A DNA stretch of 64,000 nt from Marivita sp. (GTDB taxonomy: Bacteria; Pseudomonadota; Alphaproteobacteria; Rhodobacterales; Rhodobacteraceae), in NCBI RefSeq assembly GCF_022763305.1, contig NZ_JALEGT010000031.1:25598-89597 (forward strand), read 5' to 3'. Each line of letters opens with the position of its first letter. Position 1 is the first letter of the stretch. This document shows, one piece after another, positions 27,373-36,800 of this stretch. The notes under the pieces were generated by a model, which saw only the letters and a program-made list of their open reading frames with translations, ran no database searches and had not been told where the DNA came from. Both the position numbers and the translations under genes were made by a program.

Positions 27373-28761
27373 TCAGCCCCGTCCGATCGCAAAGCTGGAC
27401 ACATAGGCTTCGGGTTCCGCCGGATCGAAGGTCTTGCCCATGATCGTGTGCGACTTGTAGGTGACGTCCGGTGCCTCATAACCGAGGTCTTCCATGACCT
27501 TCTTCGCGTCAGCGGCAAGATAGACCTGTTCCGCCACGGCCTTGTAATCTACGTCACCCTCGATATAGCCCCACCGCTTCATCTGGGTCAGGATCCACAC
27601 CCCCATCGAATGCCAGGGGAACGGGTCAAAGTCGATCCGGTCGGGCACCTGCTGCACATTTCCCAGACCATCTGCAAAGGTGCCGGTCAGGACCTGTTCG
27701 ATCACTTCCACCGGCTGGTTGAGATAGTTCGTGGGCGCAATCGCGGCCGAGATTTCCTTTCGGTTCTCGGGGTTTGAGGCGAATTGGGTTGCGTCGATGA
27801 TCGACTTGAGCAGCGCGCCGTAGGTGTTCGGCAGTTCGGTCGCAAAGGACAGCGGAGCCGCAAAGGCACAGCAGGGATGGCCCTCCCAGATCTCCTTGGT
27901 CAGAAGATGGATGAAGCCGATGCCTTCCCAGACCGCGCGCTGGTTGAACGGGTCGGGCGACAGGTAGCCGTCAAGGTTCCCCGCGCGCAGGTTGGCAACC
28001 ATTTCGGGCGGCGGCACAACGCGGATCTGGATGTCGACATCCGGGTCGAGACCGAATTCGGCCACGTAGTAGCGCAGCAGGAAGTTGTGCATCGAGTATT
28101 CGAACGGCACGCCGAAGGTGAAGCCCTTCCACTGCGTCGGGTCACGCTTGTCGAGATGTTCGTTCGACAGCACGATGGCCTGACCGTTGATGTTCTCGAC
28201 GGCGGGCATGATGTAGGGCGTCGCCACAGACCCCGCGCCCAGCGTCATCGCCAGAGGCATCGGCGTCAGCATGTGCGACGCGTCATACTCGCCCGACAGC
28301 GACTTGTCGCGCGCCACGGCCCAACCGGCGGTCTTGATGACCTGCGCATTCAGGCCATAGCGTTCGTAAAAGCCCATGGGCTGCGCCATGATGATCGGGG
28401 TGGCGCAGGTGATCGGCACGAAGCCGATGTTGAGATCGGTTTTTTCCGGCGTGCCCAGATTGTCGAGGATGGCCGCCTTGGCCTCGTTGATCGGGAAGAC
28501 AGACGCGAGAGCCGCTGCCACCGTGCTGCCACCCAGCATCCCCATGAAGGACCGGCGGCCAATGTCGCTTTGGCCGAAGATCGAGCGGACGATGGCGCTT
28601 TCAACAGCACGCTCCAGCATCTGCTCGGAGGACATCTGCGCCGGGTCGGCATCCTTGGTTGCGTGGGTGTGACCGGCGGCGCAGCTTGTGCAACCGCAAT
28701 CCGCGCCGTGACGCAGGTCAGTGTCTGCGGAAAACGGGTTTCCTAGGCTCTTGATCGTCAT
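27373..28761 (-). CDS. NrtA/CmpA-family ABC binding protein with Tat signal and Cys-rich N-terminal extension
   Basis: A 462-residue binding protein of the nitrate/bicarbonate/cyanate group (DLNIGFVPITCATPIIMAQ at ~residue 110; GYLSPDPFNQRAVWEG). A twin-arginine signal begins at Arg69-Arg70 (GRRSFMGMLGG), preceded by an unusual 68-residue leader with a cysteine cluster CGCTSC (22-27) flanked by histidines. It probably delivers cyanate or a related anion to the permease. ATG 28761 has AGGGGA upstream and fits better than 28830. It is the first gene of the cyanate operon, divergent from the AAA+ regulator. Confidence 0.85.
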   Translation of the reverse strand: MTIKSLGNPFSADTDLRHGADCGCTSCAAGHTHATKDADPAQMSSEQMLERAVESAIVRSIFGQSDIGRRSFMGMLGGSTVAAALASVFPINEAKAAILDNLGTPEKTDLNIGFVPITCATPIIMAQPMGFYERYGLNAQVIKTAGWAVARDKSLSGEYDASHMLTPMPLAMTLGAGSVATPYIMPAVENINGQAIVLSNEHLDKRDPTQWKGFTFGVPFEYSMHNFLLRYYVAEFGLDPDVDIQIRVVPPPEMVANLRAGNLDGYLSPDPFNQRAVWEGIGFIHLLTKEIWEGHPCCAFAAPLSFATELPNTYGALLKSIIDATQFASNPENRKEISAAIAPTNYLNQPVEVIEQVLTGTFADGLGNVQQVPDRIDFDPFPWHSMGVWILTQMKRWGYIEGDVDYKAVAEQVYLAADAKKVMEDLGYEAPDVTYKSHTIMGKTFDPAEPEAYVSSFAIGRG

Positions 28762-28910
28762 GTGCAGTCCCCTGTCTGGTGGATGTTCCTTGTGATTGAT
28801 GACATCGTGACAGGCCGATTGACGTCGCAAAACCGAGTGCCCAATAATTGTTCGAACTGTAAAAACACATTAAAAACAGTGGGTTGTGAGGGTTTAGCGA
28901 TAACAATATT

Positions 28911-28943
28911 TTACGATAAATCGTAATTTACGAAATTTCGTTA
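28911..28943. promoter_or_regulatory. Two adjacent palindromes in the divergent cyanate promoter
   Basis: TTACGATAAATCGTAA (28911-28926; 7-bp arms, 2-nt centre) is followed by ACGAAATTTCGT (28930-28941, a perfect 12-bp palindrome). Together they give four TTACGA-type half-sites in 33 bp, in an AT-rich stretch between the binding-protein gene and the AAA+ regulator gene. They are likely operators for that regulator. I do not see a clear sigma-54 promoter (TGGCAC-N5-TTGC) here. Confidence 0.6.
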
Positions 28944-28977
28944 GACTGTTCTGCGCTGCGGCGTCATCTTTGTCGCT

Positions 28978-30843
28978 ATGCTCGATGATCTAACCCGTTC
29001 TGATTCCCTTCTCGCCGCTTTCCCCGATGCGGCGCTGCTTCTCGACACGACCGAGGACAGGGTCGTGGCGCTCAACCCTAGGGCGGCGACGCTTCTTGGC
29101 GTCGACGGTGAAACGGACCATCCCATCCGGTTTTCGGCGTTTCTGGGCAAAGCGCTTGCGACCTTCATAGTCTTTGTCGAAGAGGTGGATCACCGGGGCG
29201 AGTGCTGGACGCGGGATGTGCCCCTGACCACCTATGACGGGCATCCCCTGCGCTGCGAAATCCGCGCGCGGGGCGTGCCGGATCAGCCGGGATGGCTTCT
29301 GCTCAGCTTCACCGATCTGGATGCGTTCGACAAACGCACCCAGATTGCGGAAGCCGCCGAACTGCACCGCGCCGGATTGCTCGAATGGAAACGGGCAGAG
29401 ACCTTCTTCGCCGAACTGGAACGCCAGAACCAGTTGATCCTGAATGCGGCGGGCGAGGGGATTTACGGCGTGAACGCCGAAGGCAAGACCACCTTCGTCA
29501 ATCGCGCCGCGCAGGAAATGCTGGGCTGGACCACGCAGGATTTGCTGGGCAAGGACATCCATTCGATGATCCACCACCATCATCTGAACGGTGAGGTCTA
29601 CCCGTCGCAGCAATGCCCGATCTACCGCTCATTCCGGTTCGAACAGGTCCACCGGATCGAGGACGAGGTGTTCTGGCGCAAGGATGGCAAACCTATTCGC
29701 GTCGAATATGTCTCGACCCCGATCTACGACCAGAAGGTGCTCGCCGGGGCCGTGGTGATCTTCCGCGACATCACCGAACGCAAGGAAGGCGAGCGCAAAC
29801 TGCGCGAGGCGCTGGACGAGGTTGCGGCGCTGCGGGACCGGCTGGAGCAGGAAAACGAATACCTGCAAGAGGCCATCAGCTCGGAACGCGCGCATCACGA
29901 CATCATCGGCAGCTCGCCCGCGATCCGTCAGGTCGTGACGCGCATCGACCTTGTGGCGGGTACCGACGCCACCGTTCTGATCACAGGAGAGGCTGGCACA
30001 GGCAAGGCGCTGGTCGCCACCGAAATCCACAAGGCCAGCCCCCGGTCGCGCCGCCCCCTGATCCATTTCAAATGCGGCTCGGTCGCGCCCGAGGATGTCG
30101 AGGCGGAACTGTTCGGCCACGTCCGCGGGGCTGGCCCCAACGCCACGCGCGACAAGCCGGGCAAGCTCGAACTCGCCCATGGCGGGTCGCTGTTTCTGGA
30201 CGATGTCGAGGAACTGCCCTTTGAAATTCAGGGCAAGCTGCTCCATGCGCTGCAGAAAAGCGCCGTCACCCGCGTGGGTGACACGCGCGAGAAACCGCTC
30301 GACATCCGGGTGATCGCGGCCACGACGCAGGCACCGACCGACACGCGGTCGGGAAACCGCATTCGTGAAGACCTCTACCTCTTCCTCAACGTTTTTCCGA
30401 TTTCCTGCATGCCGCTTCGGGATCGGCTGGAGGACATTCCGCTGCTTGCCGCGCACCTGTTGAAGCTGGCTTGCCGTCGGCATGGACGCCCCGTGCCGGT
30501 GCTGACCGAACGGGTGGTCCAGCAGATGCAGGCCTATCACTGGCCGGGCAATGTGCGCGAATTGCACAATGTCATCGAACGCGCCGCCATCGTGTCTCGC
30601 GACCGGAAACTGGTGCTCGAACTGGGTGGGGGCGGGCAGGTGGCGTCGCCGACCAACGCCACGGTCCGCACCGAGGCCGAGATGCAGGACATGATGCGCC
30701 GCAACATCATCGCGGCGCTGCGCGAAACCGGGGGCAAGGTCTCTGGTCCTTCCGGCGCGGCGGCGCTGCTGGATGTGCAGCCCACCACGCTTTATTCCCG
30801 GATCAAGGCGCTGGGCATCGACCGGTCGGCGATCCTGTCCTGA
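28978..30843 (+). CDS. PAS-AAA+-Fis transcriptional regulator lacking the GAFTGA motif
   Basis: A 621-residue regulator with an N-terminal sensory region (~1-115), a PAS domain (~148-268, NAAGEGIYGVNAEGK), a short coiled coil, an AAA+ domain (~308-520) and a C-terminal Fis helix-turn-helix (~575-618). Walker A is GEAGTGKA (337-344). The sigma-54 contact loop GAFTGA reads GAGPNA (384-389), Walker B is FLDD (406-409) rather than FLDE, and the second arginine finger is Phe469. It probably regulates the divergent cyanate operon, perhaps with sigma-70 polymerase. Confidence 0.8.
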   Translation: MLDDLTRSDSLLAAFPDAALLLDTTEDRVVALNPRAATLLGVDGETDHPIRFSAFLGKALATFIVFVEEVDHRGECWTRDVPLTTYDGHPLRCEIRARGVPDQPGWLLLSFTDLDAFDKRTQIAEAAELHRAGLLEWKRAETFFAELERQNQLILNAAGEGIYGVNAEGKTTFVNRAAQEMLGWTTQDLLGKDIHSMIHHHHLNGEVYPSQQCPIYRSFRFEQVHRIEDEVFWRKDGKPIRVEYVSTPIYDQKVLAGAVVIFRDITERKEGERKLREALDEVAALRDRLEQENEYLQEAISSERAHHDIIGSSPAIRQVVTRIDLVAGTDATVLITGEAGTGKALVATEIHKASPRSRRPLIHFKCGSVAPEDVEAELFGHVRGAGPNATRDKPGKLELAHGGSLFLDDVEELPFEIQGKLLHALQKSAVTRVGDTREKPLDIRVIAATTQAPTDTRSGNRIREDLYLFLNVFPISCMPLRDRLEDIPLLAAHLLKLACRRHGRPVPVLTERVVQQMQAYHWPGNVRELHNVIERAAIVSRDRKLVLELGGGGQVASPTNATVRTEAEMQDMMRRNIIAALRETGGKVSGPSGAAALLDVQPTTLYSRIKALGIDRSAILS

Positions 30844-30858
30844 GACAGCGGCAGCCAG

Positions 30859-33800
30859 TCAAGACGCGATCCGAGGTACCGCCCGCCGCCTAGAGGACAG
30901 TGCCCGCGCCGCGATCACAGCACCGGGCACGAAACGCTGCCGGGCCTTGAGTGACTTGAGGTGATTTGGAAGATGCACGCCACGGGCAAAGCTGCGGGCA
31001 GTCGGTCCGTAGGCTGTCTCGGCCTCCAGATGCCTCAACTCCGGGAACAGGTCAAAAATCTCGCCCTGGGCGCCGGTCTTCAAGGCCGCGAGGGCAAAGC
31101 GTCCCGGGAAAAAGCTTTCGGACGGGGCTCCGTTGGCAAAAACGATCTGATGCGCCTCAAAGAGCATGTGCACATAGGTGACCGCCCGGCAGCCCTGCAT
31201 CACCCGCGCCGATCCACCCTTCATCCGGGCCAGATGGGCCGCGCGGATCAGCGTTTCCTCGCCATCGAGGTCTAGCAGGACACCGTGCTGCGGCGACACG
31301 ATCAACGGGGCGTCCCCCCCGGTCAGGTCGGGCGACAGCAGGACCGGACGCAGCTTGGGCGCGCAGCTCAGCTCGGACCGGTTGAGATGCCGCTGACCGA
31401 TCCAGCGCAGGGTTTGCACACCATTGTCCCGGGTCACGATCCGGTCCCCGGATCGCAGGGTTTCGATCGGACGCTCGCCCGCTTCGGTCAGAATGCGGGT
31501 CCCCGTCGTAAAGCAGACGACGCCCGTATTCTCGGCGGTGAAGAAGCTTGTGTCGCCGACCCCGTTGGTGAAGGCCACACCACCGCCGCCGAAACTCGCG
31601 TTGTTCGAGTAATCGACCGTGCCACCAAGCAGGGTGCTGTTGGACTGGTTGAGGACGCCGTCATCGTTGAAGTCGGCAGTCAGTTCCCAGATGTCGTCAT
31701 AGAAGGTCGACAGGTCGATCCGGTCGTTGTTGGTGATGTCACCGTCATTGAGCGTGCCGGTGTTGCCGAAGTTGAAATCGGTAATCGTGTCAGTGCCGTC
31801 GCCCGCGACGTAGACGAACGTGTCGTTGCCGTCGCTCCCGGTCAGTAGGTCGTCGCCGGTCCCGCCGGTCAGCGTGTCATTGCCCGACCAACCATCCAGC
31901 GTGTCTGCGCCGGTCCCGCCATCGAGCTGGTCATCATCGCCGCCGCCGAAGAGCGAGTCGTTGCCATCCCCGCCCAGAAGCGTGTCGTTGCCATCTCCTG
32001 CGCTGAGCTCGTCATTCCCGGCACCCCCGTCGAGGCTGTCAGCCGAGGCATCATTGCCGCCCAGCAGGGTGTCGTTGCCGGTTCCCCCGATCAGCGTATC
32101 GGCGCCGTCGGCCCCGTCGAGATAGTCGTTGTCAGTGCCGCCATCGAGGACGTCGTCGCCAAGCCCACCTTCGAGCGTGTCATTGTCGTCCTGGCCGTAG
32201 ATCGTATCATTGCCGTCGCCGCCGGTCAGACTGTCGGCATTGTTGTTCGGCGCAAGATCCGTGCCGTCGTTGGGCAGGTCATAGGGGGCAAAGACGGCGT
32301 AATCGGGGTTGGTCGGTGCGACGTCGCCATAAATTAGATCGCCATCCGCGCCACCGTCGATGGTGTCGTTGCCCTCGTTCCCTTCCAGAACATCCGCACC
32401 TGCGCCGCCGGAGACAAGGTCGTCATCAAAGCCGGCATCGACCGTATCGGCCCCGTCACCGCCAAAGATGATGTCGTTGTCGTCGCCGGTCAGGATGCTG
32501 TCATTGCCGATGCCGCCATCAACGAAGTCACGGTCATTGAACGCATCCGGGTCGGCCGGATAGTAGAGCGGGTTGCCGGAAGCGCCATAGCCTTCGTCCG
32601 GCAAGCCCGTGCCGGGCGAGGTGCGGGTGTTGATGACATCATCACCTGCGCCGCCAAGGACACTGTCATTGCCTTCAAAACCGATGATCGTGTCGTTGCC
32701 ATCGCCACCGTCGATGGTGTCATCACCTGAACCTGCATCAATGCTGTCCGCGCCGCCTTCGCCGAACAGCTGGTCGTTCCCGCTGCCACCGGTGACAGAG
32801 TCGTTGTCGGCACCCGCGAAGATCAGGTCATTGCCGTCACCACCAGACAGCGTGTCCATGCCGCCATCGCCGATGATCGTGTCGTCGCCATCTTCGCCAA
32901 AGATGGAATCCGCGCCTGCAAGTCCGTCATCGCCGTCCAGCGAGTCATTGCCAGCCCCGCCGAAGATGGTGTCATTACCGTCCTGACCGAACACGGTGTC
33001 ATTGCCGTCACCACCCAGCACACTGTCGTCGCCGGTCCAGCCGAAGACGAGGTCGTCGCCATAGGCAGCCAGGATCGTGTCATTGCCCGCGCCGCCATCC
33101 AGCGTGTCGTTGCCGGCATAGGTGAACATCACCAACGTGGGGTCAAAATCGGTTCCGTTGTCGTGGAGAACGTCAAAGGTCTGGGTATTGCCGTTCGCGT
33201 AGGTGACGGTGACCTGATGATGGCCCGATGCAATCTCCGATGATGCGAGGCCCGCCCAGGGTTCGGACACCTGAATACGGTCGGTGCCGTAGCTGAACCC
33301 TTCGAGGGTCAGGCTTGCCGCATCGCCGGTGGAGGTGACGAAGACCGTGTCATATTCCACGTCGGCATCATTCGCCGTGCCGGACCCGTCGTCGAGGATG
33401 ATCGTCGCGCTGGTGCCTGCTGCTCCGGCAAAGACAAACGCGTCATTGCTGTTCGTACCCGTCACCGTGGTGCCGTCTGCAACCACCGTTCCGCCGTAGC
33501 TGTACTCGGTGATCAGGTCCGCGCCGTCGCCGCCTGTGACGCTGTCATCGCCGATGCCACCTTCGAGCACGTCATTGCCCGCACCGCCGTCCAGCGTGTC
33601 ATTGCCCGACTGGCCATAGAGGCTGTCATCGCCCAGACCACCGACGAGACTGTCCTGATCCGTTCCGCCCCAGAGCTGATCGGCCCCATCTCCACCGATG
33701 AACGTGTCGTTGCCAGAGCCGTTGGGGCCGAAAATCTCGTCGTCGTAGACGTCGTTGGCCGGGCTGCCCTGAACGTAGTCGTTGCCGCCACGGGTCTGGA

Positions 33801-36800
33801 TGTAGGTGTAGCCATCATCCAGCGTCGCATCGACGGTGTCGTCGCCTTGGGTCAGGATCAGCTGTTCGATCCCCGAGAAGGTGACGACATGGCCGGTCAC
33901 ACTGTCGGTGATCGTGCCCGCGCCCTGACCACTGAACACCACGCTGACCGCATTCGAGACCGCTGTCAGATCAATCGTGTCGTAGTTCGCACCGGTGGTG
34001 AACGTGTCACCGCCGACGATGGTGTCGTTGCCAAAACTGTCCGTCAGACGGAACGTGTCGGAATCTGCCCCGCCAGACAGGAAGTCCGCGCCGAGACCAC
34101 CATCCAGTGTATCGTTTCCGTCGCCGCCACTAAGAGTGTCGGCCTGCGTCGCGCCGAACAGGGAGTCGTCCCCGCTGCCACCGATGAGCGTGTCATTCCC
34201 GGCTCCACCGGTTATCGTATCGTTGCCGTCCCCGCCGTCGAGGCTGTCGTTGCCCGCGGCACCCGTTCCACTGTCATCGCCGCTGCCAAAGTTGATGGTG
34301 TCGTTGCCGTCGCCGGCGTTCACGGTATCGTTGCCGCCGCCAGCGTCGATCACGTCATCGCTGGCACCACCCAGTACGCTGTCGCCTTGGTCCGTCAGGA
34401 TCAGTCGTTCGACTTCTGTAAATCCGATGCTGTCCGTGGTGGCATCAACGTCGACCGTACCCGCCTCGACGCCGGAGTAGATGACCGTCACCGAGGAATT
34501 CAGCGCACTCAGGTCGATGGTGTCGAAATCGGTTCCGATGGTCGCGGTTTCGCCGGCACTCACGGTGTCGATGCCGAACCCGTCGGTAAAGACAAACGTG
34601 TCCGCATCGCCACCACCCGCAAGGGTGTCGTTGCCGACACCGCCGATGATCGTGTCGGCCCCGTCGCCGCCAAAAATCAGGTCGGCACCATCACCGCCAT
34701 CAAGCAGGTCATCGCCCTGTGCGCCGTCGATGGTGTCGTTGCCCAAGCCGCCTTCGACCGTGTCGGCATCACCACCGCTTCGGATCGAGTCGTTGCCTGC
34801 GCCGCCGAAGATCTGGTCGTTGCCCGAGCCACCGCCAAGCGTTTCGTCGCCGGAGCCGCCGTAGATCGTATCGTTGCCCGACTGACCTTCGAGCGTGTTA
34901 TTGCCAGTGGTGGAGGCCGCGTTGAAGAGGTCGTCCCCGCCACCCGCGTCGATATTCAGCCCTGCAGTTTCAGTGCCCGCTTCGACGGTGTCATTGCCAG
35001 AGCCCAGACGAACGGCTTCGATCTCGGAATACGAGATCGTGTCGGCACCAGCCGTGATCGTGCCAGATTCGGCGCCGGTGATGGTCAGGGTCATGTCGAC
35101 CCCGGTGCTCGCGTTGAGCGTGTCGTTGTCGGTGCCGGTTGTGACGGCCTCACCACCTGTGACGGTGGTGGTGCTCATGGTCATGACCGAAATCAGGTCG
35201 GCATCCGCGCCACCATCCAGCGTGTCATTGCCACCGCCCAACGAGAAGATCTCGTCATTGCCATCCCCGCCGAGCAACAGGTCATCGCCGGTAAAGGCCG
35301 CGACGTAGTCATCGCCCGCGCCGCCATCGACCGTGTCATTGCCGTCGCCGCCGATCAGGCTGTCATTGCCTGCGCCGCCGAAGATGCTGTCATTGCCGGT
35401 GCCCGTGGCGACCGTGTCATCGCCGCCGCCCGCGTCGATCACCTCGTTGCCGCCGCCACCGTTCACGACATCGGCCTGATCCGTCAGGATCAGCCGTTCG
35501 ATTTCAGTGAACGTGATGACGTCGGTGCTGGCGTTGTCGTCAATGGTGCCCGCTTCGCCCGCCGAGAAATTGACTGTGACGCCCGTGGTCACGGCGCTCA
35601 GGTCGATGGTGTCTGAATCGACGCCAGTTGTGACCGTCTCGCCGCCCGCGAGCGTGTCGTTGCCGAAGTTGTCATTGACAATGAACGTATCGGCATCCGC
35701 GCCGCCCGACATGCTGTCATTGTCGATGCCGCCATCCAGCGTATCGTTGCCGTCTCCGCCTTCCAGCGTGTCGTTCCCCGCGCTCGCGATGATGAGGTCG
35801 TCGCCGGTGCCACCGACCAGACTGTCGTCGCCTTCGCCGTTGCGGATCGTGTCGTTGCCCGCGCCACCGAAAACGGTGTCCGTCCCTGCTCCGGTGGTCA
35901 GACTGTCATTGCCGTCGCCGCCGTCGATGAAATCGTCGCCCGCACCGCCCGCGATGCTGTCGTTACCCGTGCCACCGTACAGGATGTCGTTTCCGCCCAT
36001 CCCGTCGATGGTGTCATCCCCCGCTCCGCCATCGATGATGTTGCTGAGCGTGCCGTGATGGGTGGCGTCATAGCCGGTCAGAGAGTCGTTAAACGCGGAC
36101 CCGAGAATTTCGTCGATGCCGACAATCGTGTCGTTCTCGGCATGGCCGCCAGACGCGAATCCAGCCGCACCACCGCCATCGAGAACGATCGTGACCGCTG
36201 CATCCGAGGCGCTGTAATCGACAAGGTCGGAGTCCTCGTTGCCTTGCAGGAAGTCTGCGCCAGCCTCGCCGATCAATGTGTCCTGTCCAAGGCCGCCGGT
36301 CAGGCTGTCATTGCCCAGGCCGCCGCGCAAGATGTCGTTGCCATCCATGCCCGCGAGAGTGTCGTTGCCGGAGCCACCGACCACGCTGTCGTTGCCCCCC
36401 TGCGCCAGAACCTCGGTTCCGTCGGTGTCCGCGCCAGCATCGATGGTGTCGTTGGCCGAGCTGCCCCACACGGCCTCGATATTCGAGAATGTACCGGAGG
36501 CAGAAGTATTCGTCGCGTTGAGCGTCCCGCCGTCCGTTGTGTTGAAGATGACCGAAAAGCCACCGGATGTAGATGTATCGACATCAAGCGTGTCGTTCCC
36601 GGTCCCGCCGTCGATTGTGCTGGTGCCGTCCAATTCGCCGACAACGATGAAGTCGTTGCCCGCGTCGCCATAGAGCGTGTCGAACCCGGTCCCGGCGTAG
36701 ATGCTGTCATTGCCATAGCCGCCATAGGCAAGGTCATTGCCGGAGTCGACTTCAATCCGGTCATCGCCGAACTGGCCGTAGATCGTATCGTCGCCCGCAT

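Noticed and set aside
28762..28977. Possible sigma-54 promoter for the cyanate operon, expected from the Fis/AAA+ regulator.
   Set aside because: No TGGCAC-N5-TTGC match was found, and the regulator lacks the sigma-54 contact loop.
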